Made by a program: the position numbers and the translations under genes. From Bifidobacterium catenulatum subsp. kashiwanohense JCM 15439 = DSM 21854 (GTDB lineage: Bacteria; Actinomycetota; Actinomycetes; Actinomycetales; Bifidobacteriaceae): DNA of 64,000 nt. Positions within the stretch are counted from its first letter, which is position 1, and every line of letters starts with the position of its first letter. Below are positions 35,963 through 43,702 of this stretch, one piece after another. The stretch covers positions 620,001 through 684,000 of the forward strand of contig NZ_AP012327.1 of NCBI RefSeq assembly GCF_001042615.1, read 5' to 3'. Under the pieces are notes generated by a model, which worked only from the letters and a program-made list of their open reading frames with translations, had not been told where the DNA came from and made no database searches.

Positions 35963-36460
35963 ATGGCAGACAACAAGCCTGAAGTCGCAGTGATTATGGG
36001 GTCGGCGAGCGATTGGGAAACCATGAAGCACGCCTGCGAGATGCTTGACCAGTTCGAAGTGCCGTACATGAAGCAGGTGATTTCCGCGCACCGCACCCCG
36101 GAATTGATGGGTGAGTTCGCGCATAATGCCCGTGCCAACGGTCTGAAGGTCATTATCGCCGGCGCTGGCGGCGCGGCACACCTGCCGGGTATGGTGGCGG
36201 CCCAAACCACCCTGCCGGTCATCGGCGTGCCGGTGCGTTCCCATGCGTTGTCCGGCTGGGATTCGCTGTTGTCCATCGTGCAGATGCCGGGTGGCATTCC
36301 GGTCGCCACCACTGCGGTTGGCAATTCCGGTGCCACAAACGCGGGCCTTTTGGCTGTGAGCATTCTAAGCACCACCGATGAGCGTCTGGCCAATGCCCTG
36401 CAGGAATACCGTGACTCGCTGAAGGAAAAGGTGGCTGAATCCAATGCCCAGCTTGTCTGA
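35963..36460 (+). CDS. purE: N5-carboxyaminoimidazole ribonucleotide mutase
   Basis: A 165-residue class I PurE. It moves the carboxylate of N5-CAIR to C4 in purine synthesis. Residues 8-18 carry [11 protein letters not shown], then ISAHRTPE and [11 protein letters not shown], the substrate-binding and catalytic segments with the conserved histidines. The GGAGGT site precedes ATG 35963 by 7 bases. purK overlaps its 3' end. Confidence 0.97.
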   Translation: MADNKPEVAVIMGSASDWETMKHACEMLDQFEVPYMKQVISAHRTPELMGEFAHNARANGLKVIIAGAGGAAHLPGMVAAQTTLPVIGVPVRSHALSGWDSLLSIVQMPGGIPVATTAVGNSGATNAGLLAVSILSTTDERLANALQEYRDSLKEKVAESNAQLV

Positions 36461-37619
36461 GGAAACCAACGGCCGTGTTGAAAGGCTGATGCCGGGCGCC
36501 ACCATCGGCATTATCGGTGGTGGTCAGCTTGGCCGTATGATGGCGTTGTCTGCCCGCTATATGGGCTTCCGCATCGGAGTTCTCGACCCGACACCGGACT
36601 GCCCGACCGCGCAGGTGGCTGATTTCCAGGTCACTGCCGAATATGACGACATCACCGCAATCCGCGAACTAGCCGAAAAATCCGACGTACTCACGTACGA
36701 ATTCGAAAACGTGGACGCGGACGCAATCGACCAGGTGCGTTCCCTTGCGGCGGCTCCGCAGGGCACCGATCTGCTGCGCGTCACGCAGGACCGTGTCAAC
36801 GAAAAGCAGTTCATCAACGACCACGGCACGCCGACCGCACCGTGGAAGGCCGTCAACAGTGTTGAGGAGCTTGACTCGGCACTCGATGAGATTCACTATC
36901 CGGCCGTGCTCAAAACCCGTTCCGGCGGTTATGATGGCCATGGCCAGACGGTACTGAAATCTGATGCCGATCTTGAAAAGGTGCGTGCCCGTGCCGATCG
37001 TGGCGGTGGATTCCCACCAAGCATTCTCGAAGGCTTCGTCGACTTTGCATTCGAAGCGAGCATTCTCGTTGCAGGCAACGGCAAGGATTACGTGACCTTC
37101 CCGATCGTGCGTAACGAGCATCGCAACAATATTCTGCATATGACCATCGCTCCTGCCGAAGTTAGCGAAGCCGTGGCGAAGGAGGCGCACGAACTCGCGT
37201 TGCGCTTGGCGCAGGGCTTCGAATTGGCGGGCATTCTCGCTATCGAGCTGTTCGTCACCAAGGATGAGCGGGTCATCGTCAACGAGCTTGCGCCTCGCCC
37301 GCATAATTCCGGCCATTACACCATCGAGGCATGCTCGTTCGACCAATTCGATGCGCATATCCGAGGCATCGCGGGTTGGCCGCTCGAACAGCCTGAACTA
37401 CTCAAGCCGGCCGTCATGGTCAATGTGCTCGGCCAGCATGTGGCACCGACCCGTGCGCTGATTGCCGAGCATCCGGAATGGAGCATGCACGACTATTGCA
37501 AGGCCGAAGTGCGCCATGACCGCAAGATGGGTCATATTACCGTGCTGACCAACGACACTAAGCAGACCGTGGCCGATCTTGAGCGGACTGGCTGCTGGGA
37601 TGATCTCAAGAAGATCTGA
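36444..37619 (+). CDS. purK: N5-carboxyaminoimidazole ribonucleotide synthase
   Basis: An ATP-grasp enzyme that carboxylates AIR with bicarbonate and ATP, feeding Pur[19 protein letters not shown] marks the N-terminal fold; [13 protein letters not shown] is the ATP-grasp glycine loop; [15 protein letters not shown] is the catalytic C-terminal motif. With ATG 36444 (391 residues) it overlaps purE by 17 bases, consistent with coupling. ATG 36489 would give a 376-residue form that starts nearer the fold. Confidence 0.95.
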   Translation: MPSLSEETNGRVERLMPGATIGIIGGGQLGRMMALSARYMGFRIGVLDPTPDCPTAQVADFQVTAEYDDITAIRELAEKSDVLTYEFENVDADAIDQVRSLAAAPQGTDLLRVTQDRVNEKQFINDHGTPTAPWKAVNSVEELDSALDEIHYPAVLKTRSGGYDGHGQTVLKSDADLEKVRARADRGGGFPPSILEGFVDFAFEASILVAGNGKDYVTFPIVRNEHRNNILHMTIAPAEVSEAVAKEAHELALRLAQGFELAGILAIELFVTKDERVIVNELAPRPHNSGHYTIEACSFDQFDAHIRGIAGWPLEQPELLKPAVMVNVLGQHVAPTRALIAEHPEWSMHDYCKAEVRHDRKMGHITVLTNDTKQTVADLERTGCWDDLKKI

Positions 37620-37691
37620 GACAGGCCATATGCAGCCGTATATATGAGGTCTGATATATAAAGGTGTATCAGGTAATTTCAGATTGATGGC

Positions 37692-37728
37692 ATATGCGCA
37701 TCCGGATGTGGAATTCGGATGCGCATAT
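37692..37728 (+). terminator. Hairpin between purK and the first Fur-family gene
   Basis: Perfect 13-base arms ATATGCGCATCCG and CGGATGCGCATAT flank an 11-base loop. It falls inside the N-terminal extension obtained with an upstream start at 37687, which is why I start the regulator at 37768. It may end purEK transcripts. Confidence 0.6.
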
Positions 37729-37767
37729 TGTAATGGCCCGCAGTCGGGTAGATTGGCGGATGGACGC

Positions 37768-38160
37768 GTGGAACGGAACACCAAACAGAAGGAACTCATT
37801 CATGAGGCGCTCAAGGCGAGCAACGAATTCGTCTCCGCGCAGAACCTGCATCGCCGACTTGAGGATGAAGGCGTGAAGGTCGGATTGGCCACCGTGTACC
37901 GCCAGCTGAACGCTTTGGCGGATGCCGGAGAGGCCGATACCGTGCGTATGAGTGGTCAGCAGCTGTTCCGTCTGTGCGGTGACGATGGTCACCATCATCA
38001 CCTGGTGTGTACGGGCTGCGGCAAGACGGTGGAGATCGAATCGCCATCCGAATCCTGGCTGCGGGGCATCTCGCAAAAATACGGGTTCACCATCGAACGG
38101 CACACGCTGGAAGTGTTTGGAATGTGTTCGGAATGCCAGAAAAAAAGCGCACTTAAATAG
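37768..38160 (+). CDS. Fur-family metalloregulator (first of two)
   Basis: About 130 residues. The winged helix includes SAQNLHRRLEDEGVKVGLATVYRQL, the Fur recognition helix. A histidine-rich linker (DDGHHHHLVCTGCGKTVEIES) supplies regulatory-metal ligands, and CTGC plus CSEC form the structural zinc site. It lies on the other side of the zinc-binding lipoprotein gene from the second Fur-like gene. It could sense zinc, iron or peroxide. The start is uncertain: GTG 37768 gives a normal Fur N-terminus, while ATG 37687 adds 27 residues that span a hairpin. Confidence 0.82.
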   Translation: MERNTKQKELIHEALKASNEFVSAQNLHRRLEDEGVKVGLATVYRQLNALADAGEADTVRMSGQQLFRLCGDDGHHHHLVCTGCGKTVEIESPSESWLRGISQKYGFTIERHTLEVFGMCSECQKKSALK

Positions 38161-38195
38161 GCGCGGAGACATAGGGAATCATAGGAAATACACAT

Positions 38196-38242
38196 GATGC
38201 CCGGTTTTTCGAACGGTAATGGGGTTCGAAAAACCGGGCATC
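38196..38242. terminator. Strong bidirectional terminator
   Basis: Perfect 19-base arms (38196-38214 and 38224-38242) include A5/T5 tracts and a 9-base loop. It lies between convergent fur-like and znuA-like genes. Confidence 0.88.
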
Positions 38243-38291
38243 GGTATTCCATGGCTATGGTTGCCGGCAATGGCTGTATGCCATGGAAGGA

Positions 38292-39908
38292 TCAGTGGGC
38301 CAGCATTTCCGTGGCCACCTCATCGGCGCTCATCGAAGCGGGGTAGTAGGTTGGCCAGTTGTCCATCTCCTTGAGGGTCTCCGCTTGGGAATCTCCCGAA
38401 AAGATGTGGAAGTGCGCGGCCTTGCCCGGAGCGATGCCATGGTCGGAGAACTGCACCGCCTTCGGCGCGCCCGCCGGAACGTCACCGGTGGCGGTGAACA
38501 GGTAGCGCACGCCGCGGTTGCCCTTGGCATAGTCGAGGATCTTGTAGCCGTCGTACTTGTACGTGGCGGTGGTGCTCTTGCCATTGCGGGTGAACGTGAT
38601 CTGATCGCCCTTGATGGTGATCTTCTCCACGTCGGTCTCGTAGCCGGTGTCGTAGTACTTATTGTATTCGGCTTCGGTCATGTCGCCCTTCTTGGCCTTG
38701 GCTTGTATCACCTTCTTGAGCTTTCCTTCCTTCAGCAGCGGATACACGGACTGCCATTCGCCCTCGTAATCGGACAGGTCACGGTCCTTGACGTCCTGGG
38801 TGAGGAACCAGCCGTTCATGGTGTCGTTGGCCAGCGCCTGGTTGGCGATGGTGGTGAGCCATCCGAGCAGGGTCTTCTGGTTCTCGGGCAGCTGTTCTGT
38901 CGCCGAGACGATGGTCTTATGGGAGGAGAGAGCGGCCTCGTTGAGCTTCTTGGCGAAGCCGTCCATTTCCTGCGGGTTGACCACCAGCAGATCCACATTC
39001 GAACCGGAGACGGTATCGATCGCGTTCTTCAGGTCGGCGGCGGAGGGCTCGGAATCGCTGTTCATCGCGTTCGTGTAGGTCTCGGGCGTCTTGTCGATCG
39101 ATCCGGCGTAATCAAGCAGGTAGTTGATGATGGATTCGGTGGCAACATAGCGGCGCTGGATGCCCTTAGCGCGCGCCTTGTTGATCAATGCCACGAAATT
39201 GGCGTAATCGCCGTTCCAATCATTGAAGTGGCGCTGCGCGGTCTGCGCGGTGTCGGAGCTTTCGCCGGCTTTGTTCTCATAGGCTTCGGTGATGGCGTTG
39301 GCGGCCTTCAGCACGGCCTCCGGGCTGAACCACAGGTGCGGGTTGGTGCTGCCGTGGTGGTGATGATGACCGGAATCGCCGTCGGAGTGTTCATGCGAGT
39401 GTTCCTTCATGGCGGTGATGCCCATGATGTCGCCGACGTTCACGATGGTCTGCTTGCTTTTGTCGAACTGTGCCTTTTCGGCCCAGCCGTCGTATCCGGC
39501 GCCGTTGAGTACCACGATGTCGGCCTTGGTGAGCTTGGCCATGTCGGACGTCGTCGGCTCATAGTCGTGGGGCTCCACGGAAGTGGAATTGATCAGGGAA
39601 GTGACCTTGACGCATGATCCGCCGAGTTCCTGGGCGAGCGATCCCCACTGGTTCACGGATGCCACGACATCGAACGTCGTGCTACAGGAATCGGAGACCT
39701 GCTGGTTTGCGGCGCTGGCGCTGGTGTTGCCGCCGGTCGCGGTACTGCGCGGATTGGCGATCGAGAGGCCTCCCGCGACGATGCCCGCCACGGCAAGACC
39801 CGCGACAAAGCTGACGATTGACGCTGCGATGCGGTGCTTGTTGTTGGCTGCCGAGGCGTTTTCAGCCTGCTGCGCGTTTTGGATATGGCTGGTATTTGAA
39901 TCAGTCAT
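38292..39908 (-). CDS. AdcA-like zinc-binding protein (ZnuA domain fused to a ZinT domain)
   Basis: A 538-residue zinc-capture protein. An N-terminal hydrophobic segment (about 25-47) is a signal or anchor with no clear lipobox. The ZnuA/cluster-9 binding domain contains SVEPHDYEPTTSDM and a histidine-rich loop, EHSHEHSDGDSGHHHHHG, before TNPHLWFSPEAV. From about residue 360 a ZinT/YodA domain begins (GEWQSVYPLLKEG) and ends near AAHFHIFSGD, which holds the ZinT histidines. This fusion matches streptococcal AdcA. The usual third ligand histidine of the ZnuA domain appears replaced (RRYVATESI). No permease or ATPase gene is adjacent. It is divergent from the probable zur, across a Zur-like box. 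Confidence 0.87.
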   Translation of the reverse strand: MTDSNTSHIQNAQQAENASAANNKHRIAASIVSFVAGLAVAGIVAGGLSIANPRSTATGGNTSASAANQQVSDSCSTTFDVVASVNQWGSLAQELGGSCVKVTSLINSTSVEPHDYEPTTSDMAKLTKADIVVLNGAGYDGWAEKAQFDKSKQTIVNVGDIMGITAMKEHSHEHSDGDSGHHHHHGSTNPHLWFSPEAVLKAANAITEAYENKAGESSDTAQTAQRHFNDWNGDYANFVALINKARAKGIQRRYVATESIINYLLDYAGSIDKTPETYTNAMNSDSEPSAADLKNAIDTVSGSNVDLLVVNPQEMDGFAKKLNEAALSSHKTIVSATEQLPENQKTLLGWLTTIANQALANDTMNGWFLTQDVKDRDLSDYEGEWQSVYPLLKEGKLKKVIQAKAKKGDMTEAEYNKYYDTGYETDVEKITIKGDQITFTRNGKSTTATYKYDGYKILDYAKGNRGVRYLFTATGDVPAGAPKAVQFSDHGIAPGKAAHFHIFSGDSQAETLKEMDNWPTYYPASMSADEVATEMLAH

Positions 39909-40053
39909 GCTCTTCTCTTCTACCTTTGTTAGGGGGTATTGTGTAACCCATCTGATATGCCGATCGGAATTCATGCCTTCTGTGGCTTGCCTGCGGTGAT
40001 CGCTGTGTGGAAAGCCTGCCGATGAAGTTCCGCGACATGGATAATATAGCAAA

Positions 40054-40068
40054 TGAGAATCGTTATCA
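40054..40068. promoter_or_regulatory. Probable Zur box between znuA-zinT and zur
   Basis: TGAGAATCGTTATCA is a dyad matching the general actinobacterial Zur pattern and is identical at 13 of 15 positions to TGAGAATCATTATCG at 42670-42684. It lies in the divergent region and could control both genes. Confidence 0.7.
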
Positions 40069-40156
40069 ACAAGGAAAGAGGTAGGTGTGTCGCGCATGTG
40101 GGATGTGCGGATTGTGGTTCATGGCAAAGCCATGCTTTCCGAAAGGAGTGCGAACT

Positions 40157-40636
40157 GTGGTGGACGCTGAGAAGGGCGTGAAGGAACGCGTCAGCAGGCC
40201 GAGGCTGCTTATCGCGCAGGTGTTGGGTGATATGCGTCGTTTCGTCTCTGCGCAACAGATAGTCGAGGTGCTGAAATGCCGTAATCTCAAAGTCGGGACC
40301 GCGACCGTATACCGTAATCTGAAACTGATGGCCGAGCAGGGGGTCGACGTCATCCACGTCGATGACGAGACGTTCTACCGTGAATGCTCGGATGGCAAGC
40401 GCCATCACCATGTCATCTGTCGCGTATGCGGGCGCACTGTGGAAATCGAGGTGCCGGGACTTGAGCGGTGGATTGACAAGGCGATGGCGCATCCGCATTA
40501 TCGGGATGTCGACCATGATTTGGAGAGTTTCGGTATCTGCCTGAAATGCGCGCAAGCGCAAGACAAATCGCATCATGGCGAAGATGCCGTGAAATCAGCG
40601 GATTCGGGCGGTGCTGTCATGAAATCTGATAATTGA
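40157..40636 (+). CDS. zur: Fur-family regulator, probable zinc uptake regulator Zur
   Basis: A 159-residue Fur-family repressor. The winged helix carries SAQQIVEVLKCRNLKVGTATVYRNL. Metal-site residues are in SDGKRHHHVICRVCGRTVEIE, and a second C-x-x-C is CLKC. GTG 40157 is 8 bases after AAGGAG; upstream frame (to 40085) lacks homology. Its place opposite a zinc-binding protein gene, with a Zur-like box between, makes Zur the best call. A cysteine-rich gene follows 56 bases downstream and is likely co-transcribed. Confidence 0.85.
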   Translation: MVDAEKGVKERVSRPRLLIAQVLGDMRRFVSAQQIVEVLKCRNLKVGTATVYRNLKLMAEQGVDVIHVDDETFYRECSDGKRHHHVICRVCGRTVEIEVPGLERWIDKAMAHPHYRDVDHDLESFGICLKCAQAQDKSHHGEDAVKSADSGGAVMKSDN

Positions 40637-40692
40637 TTTCATTAATTTCCTTCACGGGGAGCGTGTCCGTAATATTCATGGTGGAAAGCAAA

Positions 40693-41055
40693 ATGTATGA
40701 CGGCAATGAAAAGAATTGCAAGATGACCATCAAGAACTACGACGAGCGCGCTTGCGAAATCGTTACCGAAGAAGGCGTTTTCGCAGTCGACAAGGACGTT
40801 CTGGACAAGTTCGATCCGTCCAAGCACGAGCACGGCGTTGCCGCTTGCGGTTGCTGTGGCTGCTGCTTCGATGGCGACTGCTGCAACGATTCCGACTGCG
40901 GCAGGTGCGAGGGCAAGCACTGCGACAAGACCTGCCGTGAGAACTCCGAGAACCACGAGTGCGCGTTCTGCCACCTCGCGTTTGACGCCAATGAGAAGTG
41001 CCATGACGAGATCCTCGCCGATCTCAAGGAGCTGAAGAGCGAGCTCGCTGACTGA
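40693..41055 (+). CDS. Small cysteine-rich protein, possible zinc-binding or metallothionein-like
   Basis: About 120 residues (other starts at 40678 and 40723). I recognise no named family. An N-terminal globular part (KMTIKNYDERACEIVTEEG) is followed by a central cysteine cluster, ACGCCGCCFDGDCC, continuing NDSDCGRCEGKHCDKTC, and a C-terminal H-x-x-C-x-x-C-H segment (HECAFCH) with a helical tail. Sixteen cysteines occur in 120 residues and most are in CC, CxC or CxxC pairs, as in metallothioneins. No signal peptide, so it should be cytoplasmic. Its place just after zur in a zinc island suggests zinc storage, buffering or delivery. This function is inferred. Confidence 0.75.
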   Translation: MYDGNEKNCKMTIKNYDERACEIVTEEGVFAVDKDVLDKFDPSKHEHGVAACGCCGCCFDGDCCNDSDCGRCEGKHCDKTCRENSENHECAFCHLAFDANEKCHDEILADLKELKSELAD

Positions 41056-41125
41056 TTGCCATTCATGAAGTCGGCGCAGATGCAGAATAATCACGTCGTC
41101 GGCTTTGGCGATATGAAATGAAAAA

Positions 41126-41156
41126 GAAATCGCCTCGCGGTATGCGAGGCGATTTC
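41126..41156. terminator. Terminator after the cysteine-rich gene
   Basis: Perfect 13-base arms GAAATCGCCTCGC and GCGAGGCGATTTC with a 5-base loop; A5 precedes it on the plus strand. Confidence 0.8.
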
Positions 41157-41206
41157 CTGCTTATCTCAACCGTTTGACCCGAGGTACAAGTACGGGCTAG
41201 ACCCTC

Positions 41207-41240
41207 CGCTCCGGAACGACGGTGATTTCGTTCCGGAGCG
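41207..41240. terminator. Hairpin downstream of the alternative ribosomal protein operon
   Basis: Perfect 13-base arms CGCTCCGGAACGA and TCGTTCCGGAGCG with an 8-base loop. It lies 45 bases beyond the end of rpmF on the minus strand and probably ends that operon, although no T-run follows. Confidence 0.65.
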
Positions 41241-41284
41241 AGTGACGCATCGAAGCCGATACGCCACGATTAATTGCGCGGGCG

Positions 41285-41461
41285 TCAGAGTTTGTCGACG
41301 TCCACATACCCCTTACGCACGGCTGGCACCAGATATCCTGGAACCTGCACTTTACGGCCGTCGGGCGTAGTTGTGGTGACGAGATCCACTGGCTTCGCCT
41401 TCCAGTTGGAACGGCGTGAATGAGTGTTCGCTCGGGAGGTCCTTGTCTTTGGAAGTGCCAT
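41285..41461 (-). CDS. rpmF: Ribosomal protein bL32, zinc-independent (C-minus) form
   Basis: A 58-residue protein beginning [20 protein letters not shown], the bL32 N-terminus. The usual pair of C-x-x-C zinc motifs is absent; the corresponding positions read LVTTTTPDG and the C-terminus ends RKGYVDVDKL. It is therefore a paralogue for use when zinc is scarce. It is the last gene of the operon, and its ATG overlaps the stop of rpmJ (TGATG). Confidence 0.93.
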   Translation of the reverse strand: MALPKTRTSRANTHSRRSNWKAKPVDLVTTTTPDGRKVQVPGYLVPAVRKGYVDVDKL

Positions 41462-41583
41462 CAGCCCTGCCTCGCTTTCCAGCGCGGATTCTTCTTGTTG
41501 ATGACGTACAGATGGCCGCGGCGACGGACGACCATCGATCCGTCCTTGCGCAGCAGGGAACGGATGGAAGCCTTGACCTTCAT
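41461..41583 (-). CDS. rpmJ: Ribosomal protein bL36, zinc-independent form
   Basis: A 40-residue bL36 starting [20 protein letters not shown] and ending NPRWKARQG. The C-x-x-C...C-x4-H zinc site of canonical bL36 is missing (SLLRKDG instead). It resembles the YkgO-type paralogue of Escherichia coli. It overlaps rpmF by one base and lies one base from rpmE. Confidence 0.93.
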   Translation of the reverse strand: MKVKASIRSLLRKDGSMVVRRRGHLYVINKKNPRWKARQG

Positions 41584-41584
41584 G

Positions 41585-41848
41585 TCATTTATCCTTTCTG
41601 CCGTAGCGATTGTTGAACTTCTGCACCTGGCCCGCGGTGTCGAGCACCACGGATTTTCCGGTGTAGAACGGATGCGAGTAGCTGGTGACGTCTACGGTGT
41701 ACAGCGGGTACGTGTTGCCGTCCTCCCATTCGATTTTGGGAAGCTTGTCGGCCTTGGATACCAGCGTCGAACGCGTCAGGAACATGGTTCCGGTGGATTG
41801 GTCTTTGAACACCACCGGGCCATATGGCGGATGAATGCCTTTCTGCAT
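41585..41848 (-). CDS. rpmE2: Ribosomal protein bL31 type B (zinc-independent)
   Basis: An 87-residue type B bL31. It starts [20 protein letters not shown] and has [20 protein letters not shown], without the four zinc cysteines of type A. In other bacteria this form replaces the zinc form under Zur control and frees zinc from old protein. It sits in the middle of the C-minus operon. Confidence 0.95.
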   Translation of the reverse strand: MQKGIHPPYGPVVFKDQSTGTMFLTRSTLVSKADKLPKIEWEDGNTYPLYTVDVTSYSHPFYTGKSVVLDTAGQVQKFNNRYGRKDK

Positions 41849-41897
41849 GATTGATTCCTTTGATGGATGATGTGCTTTGTCGACGTTCTCCGGTTGA

Positions 41898-42203
41898 TCA
41901 CCAGCTGGACTTGGTGACGCCGGGCAGTTCGCCCTTGTGTGCCTTTTCCCTGAAGTTGATGCGGGAGAGGCCGAACTTGCCGACGTAGCCGCGCGGCCTG
42001 CCGTCGATGGCGTCGCGGTTGCGCAGCCTGGTCGGGCTGGCGTTGCGGGGGAGCGCGTGCAACTTGCGCATGGCCTCGTCGCGTTCCTCCTGGGACAGAT
42101 GCGAATTGACGGAATCCTCCTTGTGCTTCAGCCTGCGTTCCGCGTACTTCGCCACGGTAAGTTCACGCTGGCGCTGCTTGACGATTTTGCTGGTTTTTGC
42201 CAT
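41898..42203 (-). CDS. rpsN: Ribosomal protein uS14, zinc-independent long form
   Basis: A 101-residue uS14 of the long, cysteine-free type ([16 protein letters not shown], then [13 protein letters not shown] and [19 protein letters not shown]). The two C-x-x-C motifs of the short zinc form are absent. It starts one base after the rpmG stop codon. Confidence 0.95.
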   Translation of the reverse strand: MAKTSKIVKQRQRELTVAKYAERRLKHKEDSVNSHLSQEERDEAMRKLHALPRNASPTRLRNRDAIDGRPRGYVGKFGLSRINFREKAHKGELPGVTKSSW

Positions 42204-42204
42204 G

Positions 42205-42372
42205 TCAGCGGGTCTCCTTGAAAATCACACGCTTCTTGAGCGCCGGATCGAACTTGAGCAGTTCCAGACGGTCGGGTGTGTTCCTGCGGTTCTTGGTGGT
42301 GGTGTAGGTCGATCCCGTGCCGGCGGTGGACCGCAAAGTGATCACCGGTCGGACGTCATTGGATTGCGACAT
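42205..42372 (-). CDS. rpmG: Ribosomal protein bL33, zinc-independent form
   Basis: A 55-residue bL33: [20 protein letters not shown] then [20 protein letters not shown]. The zinc-form cysteines, usually in C-x-x-C near residues 8-12 and 34-37, are absent. It lies 39 bases downstream of rpmB and one base before rpsN. Confidence 0.93.
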   Translation of the reverse strand: MSQSNDVRPVITLRSTAGTGSTYTTTKNRRNTPDRLELLKFDPALKKRVIFKETR

Positions 42373-42411
42373 GGATGGTCCTTTCTTCCTGTCTGACGCG
42401 ATCTCCCGCGA

Positions 42412-42651
42412 TCAGGCCTTGATCTCTCCGGCCGCGATGAGACGTGCGACCGCGGAATCGATGCCGATGCGGTCGATGGTCTTCATGCCGCGCGGCGTTA
42501 CCGTGAGGGTGATCGTGCGTCCCAGAGAAGGAACGTAGTAGCGCTTCTTCTGCAGGTTCGGCTCGAAGCGCCTGCGGGTTTTCCTGTGCGAGTGGGAGAC
42601 GCTGTTGCCGTATCCGGCACGGGTTCCCAGAATTTGACAATGTTTGGTCAT
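42412..42651 (-). CDS. rpmB: Ribosomal protein bL28, zinc-independent form
   Basis: A 79-residue bL28: [20 protein letters not shown] then [12 protein letters not shown] and [14 protein letters not shown]. Only one cysteine remains, so a zinc knuckle cannot form. It closely follows the pattern of the mycobacterial alternative RpmB2. It leads the six-gene minus-strand operon, and a Zur-like box lies 18 bases upstream. Confidence 0.93.
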   Translation of the reverse strand: MTKHCQILGTRAGYGNSVSHSHRKTRRRFEPNLQKKRYYVPSLGRTITLTVTPRGMKTIDRIGIDSAVARLIAAGEIKA

Positions 42652-42668
42652 GGGTCTAACTATAGATA

Positions 42669-42688
42669 TTGAGAATCATTATCGTCAA
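42669..42688. promoter_or_regulatory. Probable Zur box controlling both divergent operons
   Basis: TTGAGAATCATTATCGTCAA is an imperfect 20-bp dyad. The core is nearly the same as that at 40054-40068. It is 18 bases from the rpmB start and 26 bases from the COG0523-like start, so a bound repressor would block both. Confidence 0.75.
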
Positions 42689-42714
42689 GTTGGAAACGAA
42701 AATAAGGAAAAGCA

Positions 42715-43581
42715 ATGACCCATCCATCCTTGGAATCATGGAGAAACGCCGAAGGCAACGAGTCTGGGGAATTCCACGACTTCGATGAGCTGGAGGAGCT
42801 GTTTTCGCAGGACGATGCGCAGTCCCGCGGCAGCGTGGTGCTTCTGACTGGCGTGGAACGGCTGGCTTTGGATTCGGTGTCGTTCTCCTTGGCCGATTCA
42901 TGCCCCTCGACCTACACCATCTCCTATGATGTCACCGCCGACGATGACGCGGAATCCGGCATTGCGGTCACGCGCACCATTCGTCGCCCGCCCAGCTTCG
43001 GCGATCTAATGGACGGCGATTACGATTCTTTCCGCATGGACGACTGCTGCTTGACCTGCTCGGTCAAACACGATCTCGCCATGGTGATGAAGGATGTCGG
43101 CTCGGCCGATTGCGTGCTTGTCGTGCTGCCGATCGGAGTGGAAGGCATCGCGGTCGCCCAATATCTCGCCGAATCCGCGGCATTGGACGAGCTGCCATGG
43201 AACCATGTGGACGTCACCGTGGCCAATGCCGCACGGCTTGAAGGATTCGAGGCGCGTGGCTTCGACGATCAGCCTCTTGTGCTGGCCGGACACGACGAGG
43301 ACGACGTGATCGTCGAACCCCGCTCCACGGGCGTGGTGCAGGCGAGATTGGTTCGTGAGGCGGCCCATGTGCTGGTGCTTCCCGGCGTGGACGATGCCTC
43401 CGCGACGCTGCATGCCGCCTCATTGGCCGATACGGCCACGCACCGCGCATACAAGCTGCTGGCCGCGCTCACCGATCCGGAAGCCACCATCCATCCTGAT
43501 GCCCATCGTGCCGATCTGCACGCTTTGTTCGGGACATATGATGCTCGAATCGAGGAAGGGGCGACACGCTCTAACCAGTGA
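42715..43581 (+). CDS. Degenerate COG0523/CobW-like protein, possible Mrf analogue
   Basis: A 288-residue protein. The N-terminus reads SVVLLTGVERLALDSV where CobW/COG0523 GTPases have their P-loop, but the G-x-x-x-x-G-K-T/S residues are missing. The metal-type motif DDCCLTCSVKHDL is clear; in COG0523 it is a C-x-C-C site. VANAARLEGFEARGFDD and LRxDLHALFG-like segments (HRADLHALFGTY) follow. In mycobacteria a COG0523 protein (Mrf) is encoded with the C-minus ribosomal genes and recruits the hibernation factor Mpy to ribosomes at low zinc. The same gene context here suggests a similar role. AAGGA precedes the ATG. Confidence 0.72.
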   Translation: MTHPSLESWRNAEGNESGEFHDFDELEELFSQDDAQSRGSVVLLTGVERLALDSVSFSLADSCPSTYTISYDVTADDDAESGIAVTRTIRRPPSFGDLMDGDYDSFRMDDCCLTCSVKHDLAMVMKDVGSADCVLVVLPIGVEGIAVAQYLAESAALDELPWNHVDVTVANAARLEGFEARGFDDQPLVLAGHDEDDVIVEPRSTGVVQARLVREAAHVLVLPGVDDASATLHAASLADTATHRAYKLLAALTDPEATIHPDAHRADLHALFGTYDARIEEGATRSNQ

Positions 43582-43702
43582 GCGTTGGATGAACGCTGCT
43601 CGATATCTGATTGTTTTCCATGACATCGGCGGTTGCGGTGCGATAGAAAAGAATCGTCCAGACATCGATTGAGAAAGTCGACGATTGAAGAGGAGGAAAC
43701 AA

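Noticed and set aside
38283..39617. Long open frame on the plus strand opposite the zinc-binding protein gene (444 codons)
   Set aside because: It is the mirror of a clear ZnuA-ZinT gene. Its translation is low in complexity, rich in Gly, Val and Leu, and matches no family I know.
40627..40641. Possible third Zur box (TGATAATTGATTTCA) before the cysteine-rich gene
   Set aside because: Arms match at only 4 of 7 positions and the element overlaps the zur stop codon. Co-transcription with zur is a simpler explanation.
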